Source: Pseudobdellovibrionaceae bacterium (lineage in GTDB: Bacteria; Bdellovibrionota; Bdellovibrionia; Bdellovibrionales; UBA1609). Taken from it: a DNA stretch of 64,000 nt. The stretch's first letter is position 1. Every line of letters begins with the position of its first letter. The position numbers were made by a program, and so were the translations under genes. Shown here in pieces: positions 53,716 to 62,903 of this stretch. The stretch spans positions 62,001 through 126,000 of the forward strand of contig JAMLIO010000005.1 of assembly GCA_023954155.1 (NCBI GenBank), in the 5' to 3' direction. The notes beneath the pieces are model-generated. The model was given only the letters and a program-made list of their open reading frames with translations, made no database searches and had not been told where the DNA came from.

Positions 53716-54150
53716 ATGGCTTCAGCAAAAAAAGTAGAAATTTTTGATTTTCCTATTGAACAGATTTATGCGGTCATTTCTGATTTTGAAAAGTACTCGG
53801 AGTTTTTACCCGAGGTGAAAGCCTCAAAGATTCTTAAAGACAATGGCAATAAAAAAACAGTGCAGCTTTCTGTATCCATGATCAAAGAGTTCACTTACAA
53901 CATCATAGCGACATTAGATGAACCCAACGGCCTGAGTTGGGTTTTTGAAAGTGGCGAGATTTTTAAATCCAACAACGGCAGTTGGAAGCTTAAGGCCATT
54001 TCTCCTACGCAGACCCAAGTGACCTATGAGGTGGGGGCAGAGTTTAAACTTTTTGTCCCAGGAGCGATTGCAAAAAAATTGATCGCTGTGAACTTACCTC
54101 AGATGCTGGCAACCTATAAAAAAAGAGTGGCAGAAGTTTACTCTTCATGA
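53716..54150 (+). CDS. SRPBCC (Coq10/RatA-like) ligand-binding protein
   Basis: 144 residues from ATG 53716, preceded by aagaggtataaac; the frame extends upstream but those 61 residues look unrelated. IEQIYAVISDFEKYSEFLPEVKASKI and the following beta-strands fit the START-like SRPBCC fold of the Coq10/RatA group: a helix-grip pocket for hydrophobic ligands. Function in bacteria is debated (ubiquinone handling, ribosome association). It overlaps tilS by 4 bases, so they share an operon with ftsH. Confidence 0.75.
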   Translation: MASAKKVEIFDFPIEQIYAVISDFEKYSEFLPEVKASKILKDNGNKKTVQLSVSMIKEFTYNIIATLDEPNGLSWVFESGEIFKSNNGSWKLKAISPTQTQVTYEVGAEFKLFVPGAIAKKLIAVNLPQMLATYKKRVAEVYSS

Positions 54151-55112
54151 ATCTTAGCGCATTTGAGCATCATTTTATTCGCACCTTCAAATCCCATTTT
54201 GGCGACCATAGGGTTTTGGGGGAAAGACGATTTTTAGTGGCGGTTTCAGGGGGCGCTGACTCTGTGGCGTGTGCTCAGCTGTTTTCGCAGTTTCAACCAC
54301 GGTTTCAATACGAGTGGAGGATCGCTCATGTTCATCATGGGCTGACAGATGACTCACATTTGCAAGACTTTCGTCAGCAAAGTGTGCAGCTTGTCGGGGA
54401 CTTAAGTGAGATGTGGGGAGTAGAGTTTTTGACCAATTCTTTACAGGAAGCACCTTTGTCTTTGCGTACCGAAGAGCAGCTTCGGAATTTTCGCTATGAA
54501 TGCTTTAAGAATTGGCAGTCTGAAGGAGAAATCTTAGTCTTGGGGCATCATTTGGAAGATCAGTTGGAATCACAGATCATGGACCTGTTGCGAGGAAGTC
54601 ACTTTCAGAGTTGGGACAGATTTAAGGTTTATCACCAAGGGCTGTTTAGGCCCTTAAGTCTCTGCGATAAAAAAGACATTGTGGCGCACTTAGAGCAAAA
54701 ACAAATCCCTTATCTTGAAGATCCTAGCAATCAAGATGTGACGATCACACGCAATTGGATCAGACATGAGCTGCTTCTGGCTCTAGAAGGGCGTTTCCCA
54801 GGGGCAAAGCTGAGTTTGAGTCAGAATTTAAAAAAACTGTATGACTTTGAGGCACTCGGAGAACCTCTAGAGGTTGTTGATGTGCCTACAGAGATTTTAC
54901 TCTCTGAATGGTTGCTTTTTACCTACAGTCAAAAGCAGAAATTTGTGTTAAACTCTTACTTAAGACTGGCTCACAAAAGCTTGACACAAGGGCAGATTGA
55001 AGAAGTGATCAAGCAACTTGACCAAAGGCAAAAAGAGCACAGATTTCAAACTGGCCCCATCTTTTGGACGAAAAATGCCGAAAAGATCACTGCACGTAGG
55101 GAGAATTTATGA
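54147..55112 (+). CDS. tilS: tRNA(Ile)-lysidine synthetase
   Basis: It modifies the wobble cytidine of tRNA-Ile(CAU) with lysine. The PP-loop [13 protein letters not shown] (residues about 29-41) binds ATP, and the later block [20 protein letters not shown] is a TilS signature. At 321 residues it lacks the C-terminal substrate-binding domain of long TilS proteins such as the E. coli one (about 430), as in several other lineages. It overlaps both neighbours by 4 bases (ATGA-type junctions) and so is translationally coupled. Confidence 0.9.
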   Translation: MNLSAFEHHFIRTFKSHFGDHRVLGERRFLVAVSGGADSVACAQLFSQFQPRFQYEWRIAHVHHGLTDDSHLQDFRQQSVQLVGDLSEMWGVEFLTNSLQEAPLSLRTEEQLRNFRYECFKNWQSEGEILVLGHHLEDQLESQIMDLLRGSHFQSWDRFKVYHQGLFRPLSLCDKKDIVAHLEQKQIPYLEDPSNQDVTITRNWIRHELLLALEGRFPGAKLSLSQNLKKLYDFEALGEPLEVVDVPTEILLSEWLLFTYSQKQKFVLNSYLRLAHKSLTQGQIEEVIKQLDQRQKEHRFQTGPIFWTKNAEKITARRENL

Positions 55113-57112
55113 AGAATAGAGTGCCAAAGTCATCGCAAAAAACTTTAGGCGTATGGCTTGTTGTATTAGTCATCGGAATTTTTTTCGTTCAACAGATGTC
55201 ACAACGTGAGAACGAAATTATAAAAGAATTTTCTTACCCTCAATTTGTAAAAGCTTTGGAAGAGAAAAAAGTCGAATCAGTCACTTTTTACACCGTTAAG
55301 GGTGAAGTAGAGGGTGTGATCAAACCAGAGTTTACCGATGAATTCAAAAAAGAATTTGGCGGAACTAAGTTTAAAATTCCTGGTAACATTTCTGACAAAG
55401 GTTATGAAATTGTTGAACAGTATGGCATTACGCCCAACTACAACAACGAAGACTCTTCTCTTATGCTCAGTGTGTTTATGAACATGCTGCCGTTGATTTT
55501 GATTTTTGTATTATTCGTAATCTTTATGCGCCAACTGCAAGCGGGTGGGGGTAAAGCTTTTAACTTTGGTAAAAGTAGAGCCAAACTTTTAAATGAAAAC
55601 AAAAAAGTCGTCACCTTCAAAGATGTGGCAGGTGTGAACGAGGCCAAAGAAGAACTTGAAGAGATTGTGGACTTTTTAAAAGAACCGCGCCGTTACACGC
55701 GCCTTGGTGGTAAGATTCCAAAAGGTGTGTTGCTTGTGGGACCTCCTGGCACAGGTAAAACTTTGCTGGCTAGGGCAGTTGCAGGAGAGGCGGGAGTGCC
55801 TTTCTTTTCTATTTCTGGTTCGGATTTTGTCGAGATGTTTGTAGGTGTGGGAGCCAGTCGTGTGCGTGACATGTTTGAGCAGGCTCACAAAAGTGCACCG
55901 TGTATCGTGTTCATTGACGAGATTGATGCTGTGGGAAGACACCGTGGCGCAGGTATGGGTGGTGGACACGATGAGCGTGAGCAGACCCTAAACCAACTTC
56001 TTGTGGAGATGGATGGATTTGGCGATCACCAAGGGATCATTATCATTGCAGCGACCAACCGCCCTGACGTGCTTGACCCTGCTTTGTTAAGACCAGGTCG
56101 CTTTGACCGTCGAGTGGTGGTGGGCAAACCTGATCTTGAAGGTCGTATGGCGATTTTAAAAGTGCACACTCGTAAAACTCCTTTGTCCGATGAAGTGGAT
56201 CTTAAAGTGGTGGCTAGGGGTACTCCAGGGTTTTCGGGAGCAGACCTTGCTAACCTGATCAACGAGGCGGCTTTACTCGCAGCGCGCGCTCGTAAAAAGA
56301 TCATTGATAACGATGATCTTGAGAATGCGCGCGATAAAATTTTGATGGGTGCAGAACGTAAGTCTATGACGATGTCTGAAGAGGAAAAGCTCAATACCGC
56401 TTATCATGAAGCGGGACACACTCTTGTGGGACGCTCACTTCCAGGTTTGGACCCTGTTCATAAGGTCACTATCATTCCTAGAGGTATGGCTCTGGGTGTG
56501 ACTCAGACTTTACCTGAAAGAGATCAGATCAGTTACAGCAAAAGCCAAGCCGAAAACATGATCGCGTTTTTATTTGGTGGTCGGGTGGCTGAGGAGATCA
56601 TCTTTAAGGACTTCACCACGGGTGCCAGCAACGACATTGAACGTGCGACAGAGATCGCTAGAAAGATGGTCACAGAGTGGGGCATGAGTTCTAAAGTAGG
56701 TCCTTTGGCTTATGAAAAGAATGAAGGCCCTGTGTTTTTAGGATTGCAAAGTGGTCAGCGCAGCCGTGACTACTCGGATGCTAAGGCTCAAGAGATTGAT
56801 GCCGAGATTCATCGTATTATTATGGAAGGCTATAAAAAAGCCACCGACATCCTCACTGAAAAGAAAGACGCTTTAGAACGTCTGACTCAAGCTCTTATGG
56901 AGTTTGAAACTATTGATGGACGTGAGGTGGATGAGCTGATTGCGGGGAAATCCGTAGAAGACCTGCGTAAGGGTCGTGAACAGCGTTCAGCCAGTTTAAA
57001 AGAAGAGAACGACAAAAAATCAAAAGGACTTAAAGATGAAGTGTCATCCCAAACCCCTGATGATGATAAATCAGGTTTAGGTGACCCCAGTCCAGTAGGG
57101 AGTCCCGCCTAG
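55109..57112 (+). CDS. ftsH: ATP-dependent zinc metalloprotease FtsH
   Basis: A hexameric membrane protease that degrades membrane and short-lived cytosolic proteins. 667 residues. There are two N-terminal membrane helices (about residues 12-27 and 111-130). The Walker A is GPPGTGKT (211-218), then Walker [12 protein letters not shown], the second region of homology RPGRFDRRV, and the zinc motif HEAGH (433-437). The C-terminal tail of about 50 residues is Lys/Asp/Ser-rich. Operon position after tilS is common in bacteria. Confidence 0.97.
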   Translation: MKNRVPKSSQKTLGVWLVVLVIGIFFVQQMSQRENEIIKEFSYPQFVKALEEKKVESVTFYTVKGEVEGVIKPEFTDEFKKEFGGTKFKIPGNISDKGYEIVEQYGITPNYNNEDSSLMLSVFMNMLPLILIFVLFVIFMRQLQAGGGKAFNFGKSRAKLLNENKKVVTFKDVAGVNEAKEELEEIVDFLKEPRRYTRLGGKIPKGVLLVGPPGTGKTLLARAVAGEAGVPFFSISGSDFVEMFVGVGASRVRDMFEQAHKSAPCIVFIDEIDAVGRHRGAGMGGGHDEREQTLNQLLVEMDGFGDHQGIIIIAATNRPDVLDPALLRPGRFDRRVVVGKPDLEGRMAILKVHTRKTPLSDEVDLKVVARGTPGFSGADLANLINEAALLAARARKKIIDNDDLENARDKILMGAERKSMTMSEEEKLNTAYHEAGHTLVGRSLPGLDPVHKVTIIPRGMALGVTQTLPERDQISYSKSQAENMIAFLFGGRVAEEIIFKDFTTGASNDIERATEIARKMVTEWGMSSKVGPLAYEKNEGPVFLGLQSGQRSRDYSDAKAQEIDAEIHRIIMEGYKKATDILTEKKDALERLTQALMEFETIDGREVDELIAGKSVEDLRKGREQRSASLKEENDKKSKGLKDEVSSQTPDDDKSGLGDPSPVGSPA

Positions 57113-57139
57113 TTTTTAAAACAGGATACAACTTAGAAT

Positions 57140-57946
57140 ATGACAGCATTGATCAACTCCTACCACATGATACTTAGCTTCGCACAGTCCTTTGTGCTTC
57201 AGCTGACGTATAAAGATATCTTTGATCTGTTGATCCTTTGGGTGTTGGTCTATCGGGTGATGCGCATGACTGAAAAGTCAGGCATCATTAAGATTCTTGC
57301 GGGGATTTTGTTTTTAGCCGCCTTATACGGAGTCAGTTACAACTTTAAACTGATGTCTGTGTATTTTATCTTAGACAACTTTTTCTCTAACTTGCTTTTG
57401 ATTCTGGTGATCTTATTCCAAAATGAAATCCGTAAGGTCTTGATTGAAATTGGAGCCCCTTTATTTTCGAGAAACATCTCTCGAGTAGAGGCTAATCGTA
57501 TTGCTGAAGAGGTGACGAAGGCTCTTAAGGAACTCACACGTAGAAACTGGGGGGCTTTGATCATTGTTGAAAAGGACATGAACATTGATTCCTTTATTGA
57601 AAACGGTGTGATGATCAATGCGGATGTGACTTCAGAGCTTTTGGTCAGTTTATTTCAACCCTCAACACCTTTACATGATGGAGCGGTGTTGATTCGTGAA
57701 GGACGTATTGAATCCGCAGGAAACTTTTTGCCCTTAAGTCAGAATCCTGCTTTAGATAAAAAATTGGGGACTCGTCATCGTGCTGCTTTTGGAATCACAG
57801 AATTGACAGATGCTAAGGTTTTCATTGTCAGTGAAGAACGACGCGCGATTGGATTTGTGGAGTTCGGAACTATGCACAGCACCCAAGACGTTGCGGATTT
57901 GAAACAGGATGTGGTGGAGTTTTTAGAGTTTGGAGATGAAGAATGA
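57140..57946 (+). CDS. cdaA: Diadenylate cyclase CdaA
   Basis: It makes cyclic di-AMP from two ATP. There are three N-terminal hydrophobic segments (to about residue 95), then a DAC domain with D180-G-A (LHDGAVLI) and R212-H-R (TRHRAAFG), the two catalytic motifs. 268 residues, normal for CdaA. It is followed by a YbbR/CdaR-like gene and glmM, the same order as the cdaA-cdaR-glmM operon of Gram-positive bacteria, where CdaR and GlmM regulate the cyclase. The next gene overlaps by 4 bases. Confidence 0.92.
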   Translation: MTALINSYHMILSFAQSFVLQLTYKDIFDLLILWVLVYRVMRMTEKSGIIKILAGILFLAALYGVSYNFKLMSVYFILDNFFSNLLLILVILFQNEIRKVLIEIGAPLFSRNISRVEANRIAEEVTKALKELTRRNWGALIIVEKDMNIDSFIENGVMINADVTSELLVSLFQPSTPLHDGAVLIREGRIESAGNFLPLSQNPALDKKLGTRHRAAFGITELTDAKVFIVSEERRAIGFVEFGTMHSTQDVADLKQDVVEFLEFGDEE

Positions 57947-58377
57947 TTGTTTTAAAACCTAAAGAATCTTTACTCCAACGAACTGTCAAATCCATTAAGG
58001 GTTTGTTTTTCCATAACACAAAACAAAAAGGTCTGGCACTGGTTGTGGCAGGTATTATGTGGGTGTTCATCTTAGGCCAGAAAGAGAACAGTGTAGAAAA
58101 GGACGTGCTGTTAGAGTATCAACTGCGTTCGGGAGTGGAGATGCTCGAGTCCGTGCAAAAGGTGAAGGTGTACTTCACGGGACCAAGCAGTGCGCTTCGT
58201 AAGTTGAACGAATCTCCTTTAAATTTAAAAATTGATATCACTCAATATCCAGTGGGTGGATTATTTACAGTCGAGGTGCCAAAGGATGGTCTTAACCTTC
58301 CTCTTGGAGTAAAAGTGGAGTCTTTAAAACCCAGCCGAGTGCCAGTGGTTTTAAGAAAAGCCTCCCAAAAGGATTAG
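57943..58377 (+). CDS. YbbR-like (CdaR) regulator of diadenylate cyclase
   Basis: 144 residues with an N-terminal membrane anchor (about residues 29-44: LALVVAGIMWVFILG). It is followed by one YbbR-type beta domain (LEYQLRSGVEMLESVQKVKVYFTGP...), where Gram-positive CdaR carries three or four. Such proteins bind and regulate CdaA outside the cytoplasm. It is coupled to cdaA by a 4-base overlap, and glmM begins 4 bases after its stop. Confidence 0.75.
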   Translation: MIVLKPKESLLQRTVKSIKGLFFHNTKQKGLALVVAGIMWVFILGQKENSVEKDVLLEYQLRSGVEMLESVQKVKVYFTGPSSALRKLNESPLNLKIDITQYPVGGLFTVEVPKDGLNLPLGVKVESLKPSRVPVVLRKASQKD

Positions 58378-58381
58378 ACTT

Positions 58382-60079
58382 ATGAGTAAAAAAACGGATT
58401 CAAATAAAAAAACAGGGGCTACAAAAGATGTAGCTGAAACAACGGTAAACAAAGAAACGGGCTCAAATAAAAATGCAATGTCTACAAAAGAGACAGTTGC
58501 AACTGTGACGGCAAACAAAGACACTGCCCCTGTGGTAGGAAGTCATACCGTATCTGCTACGAATTCTAAATCTTTGAACGCAGTGGAAGTTAAAACTGTA
58601 GATTCTAGAATCTTAGATACTGAAATAAAAATGAGTTCTGATGGTCCTAGTTCTTTTGGAGCCGTCAAGGTGGGTTCCGAAGGTTCTAGTGGTCCAGACT
58701 CTACGGGTGGAGCGTCTTCCTCTGTCGGCAAAAAATTATTTGGCACAGATGGTGTGCGGGGTACGGCGGGAAAGTTTCCTATCACTCCTGACATTATTGT
58801 GAAACTAGGACAGGCTCTTGGGTTTGTGCTTCGTAAAAAAGAAGAGCGCCCCAAGGTTGTGATCGGTAAAGACACCCGACTTTCAGGATATATGGTCGAG
58901 CAGTGTTTGGCTGCGGGGTTAAATTCTATGGGTGTGCATGTGCAACTTGTAGGTCCGCTGCCAACACCTGGGATTGGTTTTTTAGCGACAAACATGCGAG
59001 CTTCTGCGGGGATTGTGATCTCGGCTTCGCATAATCCTTTTTATGATAATGGAATTAAAATTTTTGGACCAGATGGTTTTAAAATTTCTGATGAGCAAGA
59101 ATTAGAAATTGAAAACTTAGTCTTACATCAAGACATGAATAAATTCTTAAAAAGCCACGATGAAATTGGTCGCACCAAAAGAATTGATGACGCTTTAGGA
59201 AGATATTTAGTTTATGTCAAAAGCACCTTTCCTTTGGATTTATCGCTTGAAGGGCTTCGGATTGTTTTGGATTGTGCCAATGGGGCCTCTTATAAGGTAG
59301 CACCCATGGTGTTTGAAGAATTAGGTGCGGAAGTCATTGTGATTGGTAATAGACCTGATGGGTTTAATGTGAATAAAAAATCAGGGGCTCTGAATCCTGA
59401 ACAGATTTCGGAAAACGTGCGAAAGTACCGTGCTGACATTGGTGTTTCTTTGGATGGGGATGCGGACAGAGTGATCCTATGTGACGAAGAGGGCGAGATC
59501 ATGGATGGGGATAGAATCCTTGCGATCTGCGCTTTGCAATTGAAAGAAGAGGGACGTCTGCTGAAAAACACAGTGGTGGCGACTCACATGAGTAACATTG
59601 GATTAGATCAGTTGCTTAAAAAGCATGACATCAAAGTTCATCGCGCCAATGTGGGGGATAAATATGTAGTCGAAGCCATGCGCAACCAAGGTTTTATTCT
59701 TGGTGGCGAGCAGTCTGGACATGTGATCTTTTTGGACCACTCCACAACGGGGGACGGACTTGTGGCGGCTTTAAAGATTTTGGAAGTGGCGCTGAAAAAA
59801 AACAAAAAGCTTAGCGAGCTACGTAATATCATGACCAATGCTCCGCAAATTTTAAAAAATATTCCTGTATCACAAAAAATTCCTTTAGAAGAAATTCCAG
59901 GTTACTACGAGATGATTTCCAAAGTGGAAGCCAAACTTAAAGATTCAGGTCGAGTCTTTGTGCGCTATTCAGGAACAGAACCCTTGATTCGCGTATTGGT
60001 CGAAGCCTCAGAAGTAGAACTCGCTGTCAGTTGCTCCGAAGAAATTTCTAACTGGATAAAGTCTCAGTTGCAGCTTTAA
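58382..60079 (+). CDS. glmM: Phosphoglucosamine mutase with repeat-rich N-terminal extension
   Basis: It converts glucosamine-6-phosphate to glucosamine-1-phosphate for peptidoglycan and LPS. The conserved enzyme starts only at residue 117 (KKLFGTDGVRGTAG). The phosphoserine is S216 in SASHNP, the metal site DGDADR starts at 358, and RYSGTEPLIRV is near the C-terminus. The first 116 residues are Thr/Lys/Asn/Ser-rich. Residues 5-47 are two degenerate copies of a unit of 21-22 residues (58394-58456 and 58457-58522). GlmM elsewhere is about 445-450 residues and lacks this. The frame is open and the start has aaaggattagactt upstream, so the extension is probably translated. It ends in a 33-bp duplication. 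Confidence 0.93.
   Translation: MSKKTDSNKKTGATKDVAETTVNKETGSNKNAMSTKETVATVTANKDTAPVVGSHTVSATNSKSLNAVEVKTVDSRILDTEIKMSSDGPSSFGAVKVGSEGSSGPDSTGGASSSVGKKLFGTDGVRGTAGKFPITPDIIVKLGQALGFVLRKKEERPKVVIGKDTRLSGYMVEQCLAAGLNSMGVHVQLVGPLPTPGIGFLATNMRASAGIVISASHNPFYDNGIKIFGPDGFKISDEQELEIENLVLHQDMNKFLKSHDEIGRTKRIDDALGRYLVYVKSTFPLDLSLEGLRIVLDCANGASYKVAPMVFEELGAEVIVIGNRPDGFNVNKKSGALNPEQISENVRKYRADIGVSLDGDADRVILCDEEGEIMDGDRILAICALQLKEEGRLLKNTVVATHMSNIGLDQLLKKHDIKVHRANVGDKYVVEAMRNQGFILGGEQSGHVIFLDHSTTGDGLVAALKILEVALKKNKKLSELRNIMTNAPQILKNIPVSQKIPLEEIPGYYEMISKVEAKLKDSGRVFVRYSGTEPLIRVLVEASEVELAVSCSEEISNWIKSQLQL
58394..58522 (+). repeat. Two tandem 63/66-bp repeats in the glmM 5-prime extension
   Basis: Units 58394-58456 and 58457-58522 encode TDSNKKTGATKD...VNKE and TGSNKNAMSTKE...ANKD. 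About half the residues are shared, placed identically. They form the start of the extension not found in other GlmM proteins. Confidence 0.7.
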
Positions 60080-60119
60080 GTGAAAAGGATAAAGTCTCAA
60101 TTACAGATTTAAGTGAAAA
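60054..60119 (+). repeat. 33-bp tandem duplication across the glmM stop
   Basis: 60054-60086 and 60087-60119 match in 30 of 33 positions, with a partial third copy (GGATAAAG) at 60120. The first copy contains the glmM C-terminus and stop; the second is untranslated. The period is 11 codons. Confidence 0.85.
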
Positions 60120-60304
60120 GGATAAAGCTTTAGAAACTATGAGTTATAAGAGGATATGTAAAAAGTTATAATCAATATTCTGGTGTGAAAGTATAAAAGA
60201 TTTGAAATTATAATAGAAGAGTATGTATTTGGAAGATTGTAATTGAAGCTCATTATTTGTAAGTAGAAGACGAAACAATTTTAAATAAGAAAAAGAGTGA
60301 ATAA

Positions 60305-61027
60305 GTGGAATTACATAGTGCGGAAAAAGAACTCAAAGATCACCTAGGGCTATTTTTTGATAGTCTGAAGGTGGGCGATATAGTGCTTTTGCGTGCTGAT
60401 CTCGGAATGGGTAAAACCACTTTAGTACGAAACTTTGTCGAAGATCGTTTTGCCAAAATAGAAAAAGACACTCTATTTGTCGAAACAGAGAAAGACGCCC
60501 AGCTTACCGAAATAGAAAAAAATACAACAGAGAATCGTTTTACCCAAGTAGGAGAAGCCGCTAAACCTAACTTACGTGCCGTTCAGTTCTCATCTCCCAG
60601 TTATAATTTAATTCAAGAGTACAAGCTTAAGAATTACACCATCTATCACATTGATCTCTATCGTCTAGAAGACGAAGATCAAATTGCTTCAGTAGGATTA
60701 TGGGATGTCTTAGATGATCCTAAATCCATCATTTTTATCGAATGGGCCGAAAGAATTGATCCAGAAGATCTACCAAATCGCCCCACCTATGAAATCAAAA
60801 TCACCCACCCAGATTATGTATTAGAAGACACCGTTAGCGCACTTGATGATGAACCTAAAAATAAGTTTATTAACGAATCTGATGGTGACTCCCAAAACAA
60901 TTCCATTCATAAATCTGATAATGGGTCTAAAAAAAATCCTACTCACATTCTTGAAAGCGAAGATGAATTTCTCAATGACTCCCGCCAATACACAATTACA
61001 AAAATCAACAGTCCTTTAAATTTTTAA
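60305..61027 (+). CDS. tsaE: tRNA threonylcarbamoyladenosine protein TsaE with two repeat insertions
   Basis: TsaE is the ATPase that works with TsaB-TsaD to place t6A37 on tRNA. Recognised blocks are ADLGMGKTT (residues 31-39, Walker A), SSPSYNLIQEY, YHIDLYRLEDE and FIEWAERI. At 240 residues it is well above the usual 140-160. Two parts account for this. Residues 52-78 are three degenerate 9-residue repeats (27 bp each, I/T-E-K-D/N pattern). The last 60 residues, from about 185, hold degenerate 12-13-residue Asn/Asp/Ser-rich repeats. The catalytic motifs are intact, so the protein may be functional. The start is GTG with only weak aagaaaaagag upstream. Confidence 0.85.
   Translation: MELHSAEKELKDHLGLFFDSLKVGDIVLLRADLGMGKTTLVRNFVEDRFAKIEKDTLFVETEKDAQLTEIEKNTTENRFTQVGEAAKPNLRAVQFSSPSYNLIQEYKLKNYTIYHIDLYRLEDEDQIASVGLWDVLDDPKSIIFIEWAERIDPEDLPNRPTYEIKITHPDYVLEDTVSALDDEPKNKFINESDGDSQNNSIHKSDNGSKKNPTHILESEDEFLNDSRQYTITKINSPLNF
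60458..60538 (+). repeat. Three tandem 27-bp repeats inside tsaE
   Basis: Units of 27 bases at 60458, 60485 and 60512 encode IEKDTLFVE, TEKDAQLTE and IEKNTTENR. They lie between the Walker A motif and the switch region. Confidence 0.75.
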
Positions 61028-61615
61028 ATTATATCTGGTTTTTTTAATTTTTACCTCGTCTAAAAATTGAGGGCTCAGTAATTTTCTATAGATGACACCC
61101 AACTCAGCACCAAGCCTCAAGTTATTCTATATCAAATATCAATGTTATGCGAGCAGCTTGATGATGTCCAAGTCAACCACCAAGCCGCAATTTGTTCTAT
61201 ACTAAACATCGGCAGCATGTGAGCCACCCACAACGCTCAACTCAGCCACCAAGTCTCATATTTATTCTATGTCTCTCTGGTTACAGTGAAAACATAACAG
61301 TCGCAAATTATGCACGTGAGTCTGCCCACCAGGTTATGCTGTTTGATATGATCTAAGTGTAAATTAGTAGGAATGACATCGAGTGCACTGGGCTTTATCT
61401 CTATGCCAAATGATGCTTTCTATCTTTATGAATATATCTAGGATTTTTATTAAAATGATCTTTAATAATGACAAGTTGATTGTTGCAAATCACCCTGAAC
61501 GTTCAGGGTAGAGAGTTGTTTTTTTACAAGAGCTTGAACTTGTTTTATGAAGAATTAAATTCAGTGTCGTGAGTCGTTGAACTCGAAATTGTAGATTGTT
61601 GATGAGAAACGCCTT
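61028..61615. other. 588-base non-coding stretch with degenerate repeats and a palindrome
   Basis: No frame of useful length is open with a credible start. It holds three 69-bp-period repeats (listed separately) and an 18-bp perfect palindrome ACCCTGAACGTTCAGGGT at 61492-61509, whose core TGAACGTTCA recurs in the repeats near 62.7-62.9 kb. The rest is AT-rich unique sequence. Confidence 0.6.
61100..61270. repeat. Three degenerate direct repeats with 69-bp period
   Basis: Copies start at 61100, 61169 and 61238. Each begins CAA-x-TCA-x-C-x-CCAAG and ends in TTCTAT about 31 bases later. The spacer following copies 1 and 2 also shows similarity (AAA-x-ATC, ATG-x-GAGC). The period is a multiple of three, but the stretch is not open in any frame. 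Confidence 0.65.
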
Positions 61616-62222
61616 CTATAGCTTCTTTTTGCCAAACTTCTTTTCTTGAAGTTTTTCAGAGGCAAGATCAGCTAGGGTTTCAATGAACTCTGCCATAGAC
61701 ATATTATAGGCTGGTCCCACAGAGATTTCGTGGCTTCTAGTTTTTGCTCTAACAATTTTGACATGTTAAAGCTCACATGAGTATGTGTGGGACTGACTTG
61801 TTTTTGAGTTTCTTGGGGCAAGGGCGGGGAAAGCGAAATTTCTTTTTGTCCCTCACGAACAGATTTATTTGACGAGTTTTTTAAGGATTGAAGCTGGGGT
61901 TTAGTATTTTGTTTTCATTAAAAAACCTTGAGCTTGATTGATATTAGAAAGACTAAGTTCACCAGAGTTAATCTTTGAGCCATACTTTCAGGTATTTGCT
62001 TTAAAAGTCTCATGGCTTGAATTGTCTATATTTGATCTGAAGAGTATTTGGGTTCCCTGCAAGCATAATCAAATAAAGCTACTGCATTTATATTCCACAA
62101 AAGTTTACGCTGTTCACTTCTTTAAGATGATACAGAATAGTTGTTAGGAGAGTTCTTTCTTCTGCAACTAGTTTTCTTAAATCAGAATTCAGTTGATCGT
62201 CAGTTAAGTGTTTTAAGTTCAT
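61616..62222 (-). pseudogene. Decayed HNH endonuclease family gene (no HNH domain left)
   Basis: Read on the minus strand, fragments of one protein appear in order but in different frames: MNLKHLTDDQLNSDLRKLVAEE and TILYHLKEVN from ATG 62222; YSSDQI and TIQAMRLLKQIPE; KINSGELSLSNINQAQGFF; SLKNSSNKSVREGQKEISLSP; THVSFNMSKLLEQKL; RSHEISVGPAYNMSMAEF; EKLQEKKFGKKK to a stop at 61616. The order matches the N-terminal region of the HNH-endonuclease-motif proteins that I recall as abundant in Bdellovibrio-type genomes. At least four frameshifts and several stops separate the pieces. No Cys/His HNH segment follows. Confidence 0.75.
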
Positions 62223-62271
62223 GATTTGGTATCCAGGGTTAAACATATTTTGTAAGCTAGTGAATGCTTTT

Positions 62272-62391
62272 TTTCTATTTCTATTTCTATTTCTATTTCT
62301 ATTTCTATTTCTATTTCTATTTCTATTTCTATTTCTATTTCTATTTCTATTTCTATTTCTATTTCTATTTCTATTTCTATTTCTATTTCTA
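62272..62391. repeat. (TTTCTA)20 hexanucleotide microsatellite
   Basis: Twenty perfect copies of TTTCTA occupy exactly 120 bases, followed by a partial unit. On the minus strand it reads AAATAG repeated and would encode alternating Asn-Arg. It lies about 50 bases upstream of the ATG of the decayed HNH-family gene on that strand. Confidence 0.97.
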
Positions 62392-62696
62392 TTCAACACA
62401 GATATACCACGAGTTTTAAAAATGTAATTTTCTAAGGTTTGAAGTGCAGTATAAATACCAGTATATAAGAGATATAAAGCAATTCTAAAGAAGCTCCGAA
62501 TGCTTGAGACAAAAGTTTTGGGATAACTAAATAGCAATTATTGTCGGAGGTTTTAGGGATCAAGAAAATGTGTCAAATTATTTTTGTAATTTTATATTTT
62601 GCGTTGGATATTTATGATGTAACATCATTTGGATTTTTAATTTTTATAGATGAAAATTTGAAGCAGAAATGAGAGCAATTTATTTAAAGTTTTTTT

Positions 62697-62903
62697 ACTC
62701 TGAACATTCATGAATATGAATATTTCACGGTCTGATAGAGACGATCTAGATTCTTCATTCAGAGAAAAATCTGAGTCGCTCAAATGACAGATACATGCTA
62801 AACCATTTCACTCTGAATGTTCATAAATATGGACATCTGAAATGCTGATAACTACGATCTAAATTTTCTACTCTGAACGTTCACAAATCTAAACGTCTCG
62901 CGA
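62697..62903. repeat. Degenerate 60-bp direct repeats with TGAACGTTCA-like core
   Basis: Copies start at 62697, 62810 and 62870 (the last partial). Each opens ACTCTGAA, then a variable pair and TTCA, and the first two share GATCTA near base 48 of the unit. A 53-base gap between copies 1 and 2 may be a more decayed copy. The core resembles the palindrome at 61492. Confidence 0.7.

Noticed and set aside
61100-61270. CRISPR array
   Set aside because: Units of 69 bp are degenerate, have no constant repeat with unique spacers and no cas gene is near.
62088-62537. An Asn-Arg repeat protein across the microsatellite
   Set aside because: The NRNR segment is just the hexanucleotide array translated. 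Only the last 45 residues look real and they belong to the HNH-family pseudogene.
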